NCBI GenBank assembly: GCA_019358985.1
Contig: JAHHIJ010000006.1
Coordinates: forward strand, 62,001 to 126,000
Length of the DNA: 64,000 nucleotides
Reading direction: 5' to 3'
Source of the DNA: Tolypothrix brevis GSE-NOS-MK-07-07A
GTDB lineage: Bacteria; Cyanobacteriota; Cyanobacteriia; Cyanobacteriales; Nostocaceae
This document shows, one piece after another, positions 26,681-36,116 of the stretch (positions within the stretch are counted from its first letter, which is position 1; every line of letters starts with the position of its first letter). The position numbers were made by a program, and so were the translations under genes. The notes under the pieces are model-generated. The model saw only the letters and a list, made by a program, of their open reading frames with translations. It had not been told where the DNA came from and searched no databases.

Positions 26681-27517
26681 CTAACCCTTCCCACCTGTAA
26701 AAGTTACGCTTTGGATGAAATACCTGTTGAAAAAGGCATAAATACTTAAGGCTGGCAGAGTGAAAACCATAGAGGCTGCCATAATGTAGTTCCAATAGCT
26801 GATATATTGCCCTTTAAAGGAGTTCAGTCCCAAGGGTAGGGTAAACATTTCTGGGTCAAACAAAATCACCACAGGCAATAAGAAGTTATTCCAACTACCC
26901 ATGAAGACAAAAACTGCTTGTGCTGCTAGTGCGGGTTTTGCTAAAGGCAGAACTATATAACGGAAAATTCCCAAGGGTGTTAAACCATCTAATTGAGCAG
27001 CTTCTTCTAATTCTTTAGGAAAATTAATGAAAAACTGCCGCATCATGAAGATGAAAGTAGCATTAACCATGCTGGGGACAATCATGCCTTGGTAGGAATT
27101 CAACCAGCCGATCGCTTTTAAAATCAAAAATGTGGGAATTAGCGTGACTTGTGCCGGCACTGCTAGCACAGCCAAAATCAAAAAGAACCAGAACTGCTTC
27201 CCACCAAAGCTTAACCGCGCTAAAGCATAACCTGCCATCGAGTTAAATAGTAAGTTTAAAATCGTGACGCACAGGGCAATAAAAACACTATTAAATAGCC
27301 ACCGCAAAAATAACGGTTCTTGAAGAAAGATTTCTTTATAGTTGTCAAGAGTGAAATTGTGTGGTAGAAAATTAGATTCACCGCTGACGATTTCTGATAG
27401 GGGCTTGAATGAAGCAGAAAGCGCCCACATAAAAGGGATTAAGGTGATGACAGCATACAGCGTCAGCACGAGGTATAGCAGTCCTTTTAACCAAGGAATG
27501 CGAGAAATACGAGTCAA
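26681..27517 (-). CDS. Sugar-type ABC transporter permease (MalG/UgpE family)
   Basis: 278 residues with six hydrophobic spans. The cytoplasmic EAA loop reads EEAAQLDGLTPLGIFRYIVLPLAKPALA (about 186-213), the contact site for the ATPase. It starts inside the last codons of the other permease gene (4-bp overlap), so the two are translationally coupled. Imports a carbohydrate or related solute; the substrate is not evident. There is no ATPase gene nearby; as with many CUT1 transporters a shared ATPase elsewhere may serve it. Confidence 0.88.
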   Translation of the reverse strand: MTRISRIPWLKGLLYLVLTLYAVITLIPFMWALSASFKPLSEIVSGESNFLPHNFTLDNYKEIFLQEPLFLRWLFNSVFIALCVTILNLLFNSMAGYALARLSFGGKQFWFFLILAVLAVPAQVTLIPTFLILKAIGWLNSYQGMIVPSMVNATFIFMMRQFFINFPKELEEAAQLDGLTPLGIFRYIVLPLAKPALAAQAVFVFMGSWNNFLLPVVILFDPEMFTLPLGLNSFKGQYISYWNYIMAASMVFTLPALSIYAFFNRYFIQSVTFTGGKG

Positions 27518-28422
27518 AGTTTTTCACCTCCAAAGAAGCGCCGCTGTATTAAAGTAGTAGTGATGATGAGAGCTGCTAACAAAAAAGCGATCGCTGCTGC
27601 ATATCCCATCTGCAAGTTGCGAAAAACAGCTTGGTATATTAACAAAACTATCGTCAGAGTGGCGTTATTTGGTCCACCATTGCCATTAGAGAAGATATAA
27701 GATTGGTCAAACAGTTGAAATGTGCCAATCACCCCTACAGCCATCACAAAGAAGGTCACAGGCTTAAGCAAGGGTACAGTAATCCGGATAAACTTCTGCC
27801 ATTCATTCGCTCCATCTAACTCTGCGGCTTCGTAAAGAGTTTGCGGTATATCTTGCAACGCTGCCAGATAAATTACCATGTAAAACGGCGCGGTTGACCA
27901 AATATTCATCACCATAATACCTTTGAGTGCTACTGCTGGATCGCCCAACCAGTTATAAGTTGGCAGTCCGACAAAAGCGAGAAAGTCATTGAGTAGCCCA
28001 TCGGTATTATAAATCCACATAAAAATCAGCGTCAAAACTGCTGAAGATGTGACAGTGGGCAAAAAGTAAATAATTCGCCACCAGTTTTTCCCACGAATGC
28101 CAGAATTAAGTGTTACTGCCAAAATTAAAGCGAGAATTGTTTGAGATGGTACTACAATAACTACGTATTGCAATGTATTAGACAAAGCAATCCAAACTCG
28201 TTCATCATGAACTAGTTGCGAAAAGTTGCTTCCTCCAATGAACTGATACTTTATCTCCCCTAACAGTTGGACTTTGTGTAGAGAAAGAAACACAGCGTAA
28301 AGGATGGGTAAGACAACAAAAGTCCCCATTACCAAAATCGTTGGTGTGATAAACAGGTATCCAGACAGGTTTTCTCTGATGTTTAACCTGGGGTTTCTTC
28401 GTCGTCTTCTAATTTGCAACAT
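27514..28422 (-). CDS. Sugar-type ABC transporter permease (MalF/UgpA family)
   Basis: 302 residues with a basic N-terminus and six hydrophobic spans. EAA loop YEAAELDGANEWQKFIRITVPLLKPV (about 199-224). A large periplasmic loop between the first two spans (FIGGSNFSQLVHDERVW) is usual for CUT1 permeases. Partner of the downstream permease. The binding-protein gene lies 1.2 kb upstream in the same direction, now separated by a GST gene on the other strand. Confidence 0.88.
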   Translation of the reverse strand: MLQIRRRRRNPRLNIRENLSGYLFITPTILVMGTFVVLPILYAVFLSLHKVQLLGEIKYQFIGGSNFSQLVHDERVWIALSNTLQYVVIVVPSQTILALILAVTLNSGIRGKNWWRIIYFLPTVTSSAVLTLIFMWIYNTDGLLNDFLAFVGLPTYNWLGDPAVALKGIMVMNIWSTAPFYMVIYLAALQDIPQTLYEAAELDGANEWQKFIRITVPLLKPVTFFVMAVGVIGTFQLFDQSYIFSNGNGGPNNATLTIVLLIYQAVFRNLQMGYAAAIAFLLAALIITTTLIQRRFFGGEKL

Positions 28423-28465
28423 AGCTGAACCTCTGCTTTATTCAGCATCAAAGCAAGCTGTAGCT

Positions 28466-28660
28466 GATGATGCATGATTATTCATCGTACTCCTGCAGGA
28501 AGGTAGTACGCACTTCAGTGCGTTAATATAAGCGCTGAAACGCTTACTACAAGGAAGGTTTTATGATCGTTGTCTATCATCTCAACAATTCGCGATCGCA
28601 GTAATTTTACACGGTGGTGACAAAAACTTCTCCTGTAGTCACGACAACTTCTGCTAAGGA
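28466..28660 (+). pseudogene. Remnant of a second GST gene copy (promoter plus 13 codons)
   Basis: 28466-28600 repeats 28671-28798 almost base for base: the same upstream hairpin repeat, the same aaggaaggtttt leader and the same first 12 codons (ATG at 28563). After the codons for SRSQ it reaches a stop (28602-28604), and the sequence continues as taattttacacggtgg, which is the sequence found after the intact GST gene at 29475-29490. So the whole gene cassette was duplicated and one copy lost its body by deletion. Confidence 0.8.
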
Positions 28661-28760
28661 AACTGTAGCGGATGATGCATAATTATCGTACTCCTGCGCG
28701 AACGTAGTACGCACTTCAGTGCGTTAATATAAGCGCTGAAGCGCTTACAAGGAAGGTTTT

Positions 28761-29396
28761 ATGATCGTTGTCCATCATCTCAACAATTCGCGATCGCAAC
28801 GTGTACTATGGCTGCTTGAAGAATTAGGTATCGAGTACGAGATCAAGTACTACGAACGCGACACGCAAACGATGTTAGCACCAGAGTCGCTGCTGAATGT
28901 CCATCCCCTCGGCAAGTCACCAGTAATCACAGATGGAGACCTGACGATTGCTGAGTCGGGCGCTATTATCGAATATGTAGTGGAGCGCTACGGCAATAAT
29001 CGCCTAGTCCCGGCATCGGGTACACCGGAGCGTCTGCGCTATACGTATTGGCTGCACTACGCCGAAGGCTCTGCAATGCCACCCCTGGTGATGAAGCTCA
29101 TCTTCAACAATTTCGGAATAGGGGACAGCAAGGTGATGGACGCATTCATCATGCCCCAGATTAAGCTTCACTTTAACTACATCGAAGGCGAACTCGGTAA
29201 AAGTACGTGGTTCGCGGGCGAGGAATTTACCGCAGCCGATATCCAAATGAGCTTTCCCCTCGAAATCGTCGCTGGGGTTCCCCAACAGGTCGAGAGCCAA
29301 CCAAAAATCAAGGAATTTATCGATCGCATTCATGGACGACCTGCTTACAAACGTGCGCTTGATCGTGGAGGCAAATACGACGTATCCTTTAATTAG
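28761..29396 (+). CDS. Glutathione S-transferase family protein
   Basis: 211 residues. The N-terminal thioredoxin-like domain (1-80) starts MIVVHHLNNSRSQRVLWLLEELGIEYEIKYY and has the cis-Pro/Glu-Ser glutathione site SPVITDGDLTIAESGAI. The C-terminal all-helical domain (about 88-205) ends in GRPAYKRALDRGG. A Ser at position 10 or 12 is the likely activating residue. It conjugates or reduces with glutathione in the cytosol. It lies on the plus strand within a minus-strand ABC transporter cluster, and its GC-rich codon use (ctcatc, gaaggc, gcgggc) stands out against its neighbours, suggesting later arrival. Confidence 0.9.
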   Translation: MIVVHHLNNSRSQRVLWLLEELGIEYEIKYYERDTQTMLAPESLLNVHPLGKSPVITDGDLTIAESGAIIEYVVERYGNNRLVPASGTPERLRYTYWLHYAEGSAMPPLVMKLIFNNFGIGDSKVMDAFIMPQIKLHFNYIEGELGKSTWFAGEEFTAADIQMSFPLEIVAGVPQQVESQPKIKEFIDRIHGRPAYKRALDRGGKYDVSFN

Positions 29397-29471
29397 ACAC
29401 AAGAAGTCGAGACGTTCCACATCTTGCTTTCTACAAGGGTTTCGGGCAATGAATTAAATTCTGGAGATGTC

Positions 29472-29582
29472 TATTAATTTTACACGGTGGTCACGACAAC
29501 TTCTATTGTGGTAACAAAAACTTCTGCTGTAGTCACGGCAACTTCTGCTGTAGTCACGAAAACTTCTGATTTTGTGACGATA
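29472..29582. repeat. Tandem 22-24 bp repeats after the GST gene
   Basis: After taattttacacggtgg come four imperfect copies of a unit like gtagtcacgacaacttctgct. Two further copies lie at 28618-28658, after the GST remnant. This arrangement marks the ends of the duplicated cassette. Confidence 0.75.
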
Positions 29583-29629
29583 ATAAAATTTGTTTGCCCT
29601 AAGTCTTGATTAAAAAAGACGCCCATTCC

Positions 29630-30910
29630 TCATTCCATTGCTTTAATTTGCTTGTTGGCTTCTGATTGCGATCGCACTATTGCCTGTTTTAATGGTTGTT
29701 GTCCCAGGATTGCGCTGACAAATTGGTTGTCAAAGTTGTTAATAATCACTGCCGGATATTTACCTACTTGCCAGGGTATGGCATAATTAACACCAGTCAC
29801 AAAAGCCGATCGCATCAAGTCTTTTTCATAATCTAATTTTTCTGCGACTGATTTACGCGTCGGTAGCGCAAACCCGCTTGCTGTCCACTTCTGCATTCCT
29901 TCAAAGCCTGTCAGATAAGACATCAACTCCCAAGCTTCTGCTTTGTGCAATGCTTGTTTATTCATCACATAAGCAACTGTAAATACCATTGTCACTTTTT
30001 TATTATTTATGCTTGGTACTTCTGCTGTAGCAAATTCCAGCCTGGGAAAGGTTTCTCTTAAATAAGGAATTGCCCAATTACCCTCAATCACCATCGCTGC
30101 CTTACCTTGACCGAACATTTCACTCCCAGAGTTTGTCCCCACATCAGATTTTTGTGCGGAGGTACGGTCTTTTTGATACTGATCTACAGCTAACTTCAAT
30201 CCTTGTAAACCTGCTTTACTCGCAAAAGCAGCATAACCCTTTTCTGTCACAAGTCGTCCGCCAAAGGCTTTAATTTTATAAGCTTGACGCGCTAATTCGG
30301 GAGTTTCCCCAAAGCCGTATTGATCGATTCTGCCGTCTTGATTGCGATCCAGTGTCAACAGCTTCGAGTAGCTGCGGAGTTCATCCCAAGTTGTCGGAGG
30401 ACTGCTCAAATTAGCTGCGGCGAAAGCTTGTTTATTATAAAACAGTGCCAGTGTAGAATAATCTTTAGGCAAACCATAAATATGATTTTGGTATTTGAAG
30501 CTGTCGAGTAGCGTTTCTTGAAAGTCAGCTAAATCAAATTCTGGTTTGATGTAACCCTCAAGAGGCTCTAAAACATCCTGACTCATCAAAAAAGGAGCCT
30601 CTAACGCATCCAGATAAAACACATCTGGTGCAGCTTCGCCGATCAAGCGAGTTTTAATCACATCCATGTATTGGTCATTGATGACTTCATGCTTGACTTT
30701 TATGCCTGGATGCTGTATGTGGAAGTCCTTTAATACCTGTTTTAACAATTTTTGTTCAGCCGAATTAGCAGCCCAGCTGCTGAGTTTAACAATAACTGGT
30801 GTTGGTGCAGTAGGTGCGATCGCGTTGGGTAGTTTTTGGCAACCGATAACGTTCAAGGCAATAGCGATCGCTACTACTACTCGCAAAAATTTCCACACGT
30901 TGCTTATCAT
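29630..30910 (-). CDS. ABC transporter solute-binding lipoprotein (family 1)
   Basis: 426 residues. Lipoprotein signal peptide ending in NVIGC at residue 24, the lipidated Cys. The two-lobed binding fold is recognised by VIVKLSSWAANSAEQKLLKQVLKDFHIQHPGIKVKHEVI, DVFYLDALEAPFLMSQDVLEPLEGYI, YGLPKDYSTLALFYNKQAF, GKAAMVIEGNWAIPYLRE. It binds a sugar-like solute in the periplasm for the two permeases downstream. The operon is interrupted by the GST gene and its remnant, which may have separated transcription of the binding protein and the permeases. Confidence 0.92.
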   Translation of the reverse strand: MISNVWKFLRVVVAIAIALNVIGCQKLPNAIAPTAPTPVIVKLSSWAANSAEQKLLKQVLKDFHIQHPGIKVKHEVINDQYMDVIKTRLIGEAAPDVFYLDALEAPFLMSQDVLEPLEGYIKPEFDLADFQETLLDSFKYQNHIYGLPKDYSTLALFYNKQAFAAANLSSPPTTWDELRSYSKLLTLDRNQDGRIDQYGFGETPELARQAYKIKAFGGRLVTEKGYAAFASKAGLQGLKLAVDQYQKDRTSAQKSDVGTNSGSEMFGQGKAAMVIEGNWAIPYLRETFPRLEFATAEVPSINNKKVTMVFTVAYVMNKQALHKAEAWELMSYLTGFEGMQKWTASGFALPTRKSVAEKLDYEKDLMRSAFVTGVNYAIPWQVGKYPAVIINNFDNQFVSAILGQQPLKQAIVRSQSEANKQIKAME

Positions 30911-31511
30911 TACTTCCGAAGGATATTTCTTTTCATTCTCTTATAACTTCTCTAACTAAGGATTGATATATTTGTTGAAAAATATAAGTTAAGATAGTAA
31001 ATAACTATTAGCAAGGGACTTCGCCACAGGCAAGGGCGTAACGGGCAGGATTGTAGTTCAGTCTGTTACTCGATTAGAAATCAGAATAAATGGTAAGCGT
31101 ACTGGTGGAAAAATCTCAGAGTTTACAAAATTTCATTCTATGGATGCGTATAGCTACAGTTGACTACGAAAAACTACAAAATAATGAGATTAGATTGCAA
31201 GGCTTAATTAAGATATATAAGTTCGTAGTCAGCGCTTAAGCTCTGTTAAATTTTGGTAATAAAATACTCAACTTTCCTCTGAGAATTAATGCAGTTATAG
31301 ATTATAAATCTCCAGAAAAGACGTAGCAATGCTAGGTCTCTACAAGAATTGTGGACTACGCATAGTTCATTTTCGGAGATGTCTATTAGACATAAGAAGT
31401 GAAAAACAATGTAGAGACGTAGCAGTGCCACGTCTCTAGGACTTTTAGATAACACATATTTAAATTCTGTCCATGTCTATTAAAAAGCTATAATAACCAG
31501 CGAGATAGTGA
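30911..31511. repeat. Intergenic region with two adjacent family-A MITE-like repeats
   Basis: No gene is recognised in 600 bp between divergent genes. 31303-31385 and 31387-31479 are family-A elements, each ending in atgtcta and holding a gacgtagca...ctctac palindrome, placed end to end with a shared TA. An open but unrecognised plus-strand stretch without a start codon runs from about 31007 to 31165; I do not call it a gene. Confidence 0.6.
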
Positions 31512-32945
31512 ATGGATTCTGTTGAGTTTAATATAGGTACTTCTTTAGTACCAAAAATTACTCAGATTACAGCACCACAAACGGCAATTTCTCCTATCGC
31601 TAAACCCGGAACACCAGTTACTAAGAATGCTATTCGCACTTCCTTGCGAGCTTCAACTATAGATAGTGCTTTCGCTGCCCTTTACACAATTACCACCAGC
31701 GGCATTTTACTTAGTAATTTTCTGGTGGATTTACATGCTAGTCCTGTGGCTATTGGGATGCTTGCCTCAATCCCAATGTTGATAAATCTGATTCAGCCAG
31801 TAGGTGCATATCTTTCAGAGCGCGTCACAAGTCGCTTCGGCTATTCTATGAGGACTGCTAGTCCCGGTCGCCTAGCGTGGATAATTCTATTGCTTGGTAT
31901 TGTAGCTTTTAGCTGGGGACTAGTTAATTCTCACCAGATGGTTGTCTTGACATTGGGGATTGTTTTAATTAGCCATCTGTCTGGTAGCTTGGGATCTGCA
32001 TCTTGGCTAAGTTGGATGGCTCAGTTAGTTCCCCACAAATTGCGCGGACGCTTTTTTGGCTTACGCAACAGTGTAGCTAGCCTGACTAATTTAATTTGTG
32101 TACCTTTAGCAGGTCTAGTTATATCAAAATGGTATGGCGGCGCAATCCAAGGTTATGGCGTGGTTGTATTTATTGGCATTTTGTCGGGAATGCTCAGTTT
32201 GGGGTGTCAGTACTTTCAGCTTGATATTAATCCGCAGCAGCAAAATGCTTTACCCGATGGAATTAGTGAAAACAAGGCTCTTTTAATTGAAGCGATTGAT
32301 AGGGATTTGCCGAATACAGAGAATACAGCAATAAAGAGTGATTCTAATAATAGTGGCAAAAGCATCTTCAAGGACTTTAACTTTTTGATGTTTATGTTGT
32401 ATTTGGGCTTATGGACATTTGCCGTTAATCTCAGCGCTCCATTTTTTAACTATTACTTGTTGGACATACTGGATATAGATGTCACTTGGGTAACAACTTA
32501 CGGGAGCTTGCGGGCAGGGGCAACTTTAGTGATGCTTATTCTCTGGGGCAAGTTGTCCGACAAAATCGGCAATCGTCCAATCTTATTTTTCGTTGGGATT
32601 GTCCTAGCAGTTACATCGCTGCTGTGGCTGTTAGTTGGTAACAGTCAGCTTGATATCTGGCTATGGCTGCCATTGTTACACATCCTTCTTGGCGTAACTT
32701 GGGCGGGTATTGATTTGTGTAATAACAACATCCAACTAGGAGTAGCACCAGTTAGACATCAAGCAATTTATTTTGCTTACGCTGCTGCCGTGGCTGGAGT
32801 TAGTGGTGCTTTAGGTACAACTATAGGCGGCTTCGTCACCCAATTTTCTATTTATGGCGGCTTACTCGGATTATTCGCGATCTCTTTTATATTCCGGCTA
32901 GTAGCTTTGATTCCGCTCATCTTTGTGCGAGAAGCGAAACACTAA
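31512..32945 (+). CDS. Major facilitator superfamily transporter
   Basis: 477 residues with about 12 hydrophobic spans, arranged as two six-helix halves joined by a hydrophilic loop (about 245-290). The cytoplasmic loop motif between helices is present as WMAQLVPHKLRGRFFGLRN in the first half and GKLSDKIGNRPILFF in the second. The N-terminal 45 residues are soluble and Pro/Thr-rich. The substrate cannot be inferred. Monocistronic; convergent with accD. Confidence 0.85.
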   Translation: MDSVEFNIGTSLVPKITQITAPQTAISPIAKPGTPVTKNAIRTSLRASTIDSAFAALYTITTSGILLSNFLVDLHASPVAIGMLASIPMLINLIQPVGAYLSERVTSRFGYSMRTASPGRLAWIILLLGIVAFSWGLVNSHQMVVLTLGIVLISHLSGSLGSASWLSWMAQLVPHKLRGRFFGLRNSVASLTNLICVPLAGLVISKWYGGAIQGYGVVVFIGILSGMLSLGCQYFQLDINPQQQNALPDGISENKALLIEAIDRDLPNTENTAIKSDSNNSGKSIFKDFNFLMFMLYLGLWTFAVNLSAPFFNYYLLDILDIDVTWVTTYGSLRAGATLVMLILWGKLSDKIGNRPILFFVGIVLAVTSLLWLLVGNSQLDIWLWLPLLHILLGVTWAGIDLCNNNIQLGVAPVRHQAIYFAYAAAVAGVSGALGTTIGGFVTQFSIYGGLLGLFAISFIFRLVALIPLIFVREAKH

Positions 32946-33055
32946 TTAGGGGATGGGGCATAGGGCATGGGGCATGGGGCATGGTATGAGTGAAATACGT
33001 CTAGCTTCTTTTTATTCCCATTGCCCATTAAACAATTGTCCTATGCCCCATCTTC
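32946..33055. repeat. Heptamer-type repeat between MFS and accD genes
   Basis: 32948-32985 is a run of ggggcat units, and 33018-33053 contains its inverse (attgcccatt, atgcccca). The two can pair and may act as a shared terminator for the convergent genes. Confidence 0.55.
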
Positions 33056-34006
33056 TTACTCAACAGCGGTAGAACTTAACGGTCTACTTTCCCACAAGAG
33101 CATATTAGGGGTGATTGGTGCTGGCTGGTGTAAAGCAATCAGCTGCGCTAAGGTATTTTTTAACTCGGTACGGGGTATGATATCATCCACAAAACCGTGT
33201 TTCAACAAGTCTTCAGCAGTTTGAAAATCATCGGGCAGTTTTTCGCGTAGGGTTTGCTCAATCACTCGCCGACCTGCAAAACCGATCATTGCCTTTGGTT
33301 CTGCCAAAATCATATCACCTAACATGGCAAAACTAGCAGTGACGCCGCCTGTGGTAGGATTGGTTAAAACGGGAATGTACAATAGTCGTGCATCCCGATG
33401 GCGTTGTAGGGCTGCGGAGATTTTCGCCATCTGCATCAAAGAAAGCATTCCTTCTTGCATTCTGGCACCACCAGAGGTGCAGATAATAACTACAGGATAT
33501 CGCCGTTGAGTCGCCGTCTCTATTAAGCGGGTGAGTTTTTCGCCGACGACAGAACCCATGCTACCACCCATAAATCGGAAATCCATGACTCCAAGAGCGA
33601 TGGGTAATTTATTGATTTCACCTAAACCAGTTCTTACAGCATCGATTAAGCCAAGTTTTTCTTGAGTTTCTCGTAGGCGATCGCTATAAGGTTTGCGATC
33701 GCGAAATTGCAGAGGATCGGCTGGACGCAAATTTTCATCCATCGGTTTCCACGTATTCGCATCTATCAATTGGCGGATGCGCTCGTCGCTATCTACTCGA
33801 TTATGATGTCCACATTCAACGCAAACCATTTGATTCGCCTTCAGGTCTTTGGTATATGTCAATACACCACATTTCGGACATTTATTCCACAATCCATCAG
33901 CAATTTCCCGTTCTTGGCGTTCAACACTGATAGAGCCTGATTTACGTCGATTTGCAAACCAATCTAACAAAGACTTTAAACCGCGTGATTCTTCGTTGTT
34001 TGCCAT
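33056..34006 (-). CDS. accD: Acetyl-CoA carboxylase carboxyltransferase subunit beta
   Basis: 316 residues from ATG 34006 ([17 protein letters not shown]). An upstream extension to 34132 is open but has no family resemblance. N-terminal C4 zinc ribbon (CPKCG...CVECG, about 41-63), then the carboxyltransferase core with [49 protein letters not shown] and [11 protein letters not shown]. With AccA it transfers carboxylate from biotin to acetyl-CoA, giving malonyl-CoA for fatty acids. Length is usual for cyanobacteria. Confidence 0.96.
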   Translation of the reverse strand: MANNEESRGLKSLLDWFANRRKSGSISVERQEREIADGLWNKCPKCGVLTYTKDLKANQMVCVECGHHNRVDSDERIRQLIDANTWKPMDENLRPADPLQFRDRKPYSDRLRETQEKLGLIDAVRTGLGEINKLPIALGVMDFRFMGGSMGSVVGEKLTRLIETATQRRYPVVIICTSGGARMQEGMLSLMQMAKISAALQRHRDARLLYIPVLTNPTTGGVTASFAMLGDMILAEPKAMIGFAGRRVIEQTLREKLPDDFQTAEDLLKHGFVDDIIPRTELKNTLAQLIALHQPAPITPNMLLWESRPLSSTAVE

Positions 34007-34786
34007 TTTTATCTTATGCAAGTGTGTACTAAGTTCAAAACAGGTCAAGCAAGTTTTGCGTGGTCTTTTATATAATTGCCCTTTGTGAATAAATATACGA
34101 CGAATCACGATTGACAAATAACTTATGACCACTTGTTGCTATTTGTCTTCTAAGCACTAATCGACTTTCCCCATGTGCCTTTGGTGCCAGCAAACCCGAA
34201 AATACATAAACCAATTCAAGTCTATTATTCCTTTTAAAGGGAATTTTTCAGCAGTTTTGCATTTCTTTGATAGACGCGATCGCTCTTGAAAAAGGAGTTG
34301 TAGTCCCAGCCTCCAAATTAATAATTTTTGTTACTTTCTTTTTGAGAGTCAGCATCTACCGATCAAGTGTAGACTCACTAATCGATAATTTAGTTGGGCT
34401 ACTTATACCAATTCTATGTGAGGCTGCACATAACGCCCTTAGGCGCTTTAGCCGCTGGCTATAGGAATTTAGCCCGCCTACGCGGGCACTCATTAGGCGC
34501 ATCTTCATACAGAAATGGTATTAACAGAGTTATTCTAAGTAGATGGGCATAAATAAACGCTCCTTAACGTAGTAACCTGATTAGCCGTTCAAATCACGAC
34601 TCGACGAGCGGTAAACCGCTCACTACGACGAGCAAAGAGTATTTTACGTTTAATTTCGCCCACTTACTTAATCACTACTTGATATTACCAAAAGCTAAAA
34701 GACAGATGGCGTAATGGTGGTTACAGTCGGGGAGATGGGGAGGCATTTTAGAATCCATTGCCCATTGCCCAATGCCCAATTTCCCA
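34007..34786. other. Long intergenic region with a family-C repeat
   Basis: 780 bp upstream of accD with no credible gene. 34406-34520 is an inverted-end element (see separate entry). 34600-34625 contains a gagcggtaaaccgctc hairpin. 34755-34783 has cccattg/cccaatg units next to the prepilin peptidase stop. Confidence 0.55.
34406..34520. repeat. MITE-like repeat, family C
   Basis: About 115 bp with imperfect inverted ends (taccaattctatg near 34406, and its counterpart catacagaaatggta ending 34520), and an internal cccgcctacgcggg hairpin. The right end shares gcgcatcttcatacagaaatg with the element at 41131-41189, which also has cgcctaatgagtgcc in its loop; here cactcattaggcg is the reverse complement of that. 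Confidence 0.6.
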
Positions 34787-35608
34787 TCAAGTAACAGGGA
34801 AAAATAACCTGATATAGCTAGATAAAATTGCTTCACCACCAAAAAGAGCGATGGCAGCTCCTAAAGCGAGAAAGGGACCAAAAGGCATCTTTTGTCCCCA
34901 CTTCTTTTTTGATAATATAATCGCACCGCTACCTGCTAAAGCTCCGAGGGTACAAGCGAGAAAACCAGCTAAAAGCAAAAGCTTCCAACCTAACCAAGCT
35001 CCCATCATCGCTGCTAGTTTAGCATCACCTCCACCCATCGCTGTTTTCCCAAAAGCGATAGAACCAAATATAGCGATCGCATCAAATAACCATAAACCTA
35101 ATACTGCTCCTACTATCCCCCGCATCAAATGATAAACTAGTCCACTCCAGCTAGCTTCTGGTAGAAAACCAACAATCATTTGAAACACAATCCCCAAGAC
35201 TAACCCAGACTGTGTTAATTGATTGGGTAAAATCATAGTATCAAAGTCGATCAGCGATAGCGCTAATAACCAACTACAAAAAGCCCAATAGCCAATTGTT
35301 AAAATTGAGACTTTAAATACAAATAAAACTAGTAAAAATACTATGCCCGTTATCGCTTCTACCACAGGATAACGGACGGAAATCTTACTTTTACAATAAC
35401 GGCAACGTCCTTTTAGCCACAACCAACCTAGCACAGGAACGTTATCGTATGCTTTTAGCTGTCTCAAGCAATGGGGACAGCGAGAAGGAGGAAAAAGAAT
35501 CGACAACTTACCAGGTAGCCGATAAACTACAACATTGATAAAGCTACCGATAGATGTACCCAAAGCGAAGACAATTACACTCGTTGGTACGAGTATCAAT
35601 AAGTCCAT
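34787..35608 (-). CDS. pilD: Prepilin peptidase (leader peptidase / N-methyltransferase)
   Basis: 273 residues from ATG 35608 (MDLLILVPTSVIVF); ATG 35623 is also possible. Eight hydrophobic spans. The cytoplasmic zinc-binding loop has CPHC (about 49-52) and CRYC (about 72-75). The two aspartates of the type 4 prepilin peptidase site are in LIDFDTMILP and GGGDAKL. It cleaves and N-methylates type IV pilins needed for motility and DNA uptake. The gene stands alone, as in many cyanobacteria. Confidence 0.93.
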   Translation of the reverse strand: MDLLILVPTSVIVFALGTSIGSFINVVVYRLPGKLSILFPPSRCPHCLRQLKAYDNVPVLGWLWLKGRCRYCKSKISVRYPVVEAITGIVFLLVLFVFKVSILTIGYWAFCSWLLALSLIDFDTMILPNQLTQSGLVLGIVFQMIVGFLPEASWSGLVYHLMRGIVGAVLGLWLFDAIAIFGSIAFGKTAMGGGDAKLAAMMGAWLGWKLLLLAGFLACTLGALAGSGAIILSKKKWGQKMPFGPFLALGAAIALFGGEAILSSYIRLFFPVT

Positions 35609-35718
35609 ATAGTCATTTGTCATTTGTCCTTTGTCATTATGTGCTTTATTTTTTGTCGTTTGTCGAGAGAAAGTCAATATTTACTCTTGACCAATGACCA
35701 ATGACCAATGACTAATGA

Positions 35719-35982
35719 CTAATACATATAGGATTCAATCTGATTTAAAGGCACAAAACATTCTTGCGGTAAAAGGACTGGATGAGTAGTAAAAATTACT
35801 TTACCGCGAAGAGTAACTCGATTAATTGCTACTCCTGAAGCTTGTCCAACTATTTCCGGATGTACCTCACAGTAAGTGTAGTAAATTTGTCCAGCCGATC
35901 TGATCACAGAGGGATCGATTAAGGGTGGCTGGTTTTGTGAGTTGCTAAAATTTGCTTGTTGCCCTTGTCGTAAAGCGTACAC
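35719..35982 (-). CDS. Conserved-looking hypothetical protein (87 aa)
   Basis: 87 residues, soluble, start ATG 35982. The first 20 residues are Gln/Asn-rich. The body (LIDPSVIRSAGQIYYTYCEVHPEIVGQASGVAINRVTLRGKVIFTTHPVLLPQECFVPLNQIESYMY) has alternating hydrophobic strands like a small beta-barrel or OB-type fold. Not recognised by name. It lies about 40 bp after a run of gaccaat heptamers, upstream of pilD and in the same direction, but the 110-bp gap leaves co-transcription uncertain. Confidence 0.6.
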   Translation of the reverse strand: MYALRQGQQANFSNSQNQPPLIDPSVIRSAGQIYYTYCEVHPEIVGQASGVAINRVTLRGKVIFTTHPVLLPQECFVPLNQIESYMY

Positions 35983-36116
35983 TAGTTGTTTTATTTGCTT
36001 TCTAAGTTTGTATATAGTCTATATGAAAGTTTGAAAAAACAGTTGCCAAATTGTCCAACTTTCAAGGACAGGGGGACAGGGGGACAAGGGGATAATTTTT
36101 CTTTACCCTCCTCTAC

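Noticed and set aside
31007-31165. Open stretch without a start codon in the binding-protein/MFS gap
   Set aside because: About 50 codons, no start, no similarity I can name; chance is the simpler reading.
34007-34132. 42-residue N-terminal extension of AccD
   Set aside because: The extension bears no likeness to AccD proteins, and the internal MANNEESRG start matches the family.
34267-34464. 65-codon frame upstream of accD
   Set aside because: It runs into the family-C repeat and has no recognisable features.
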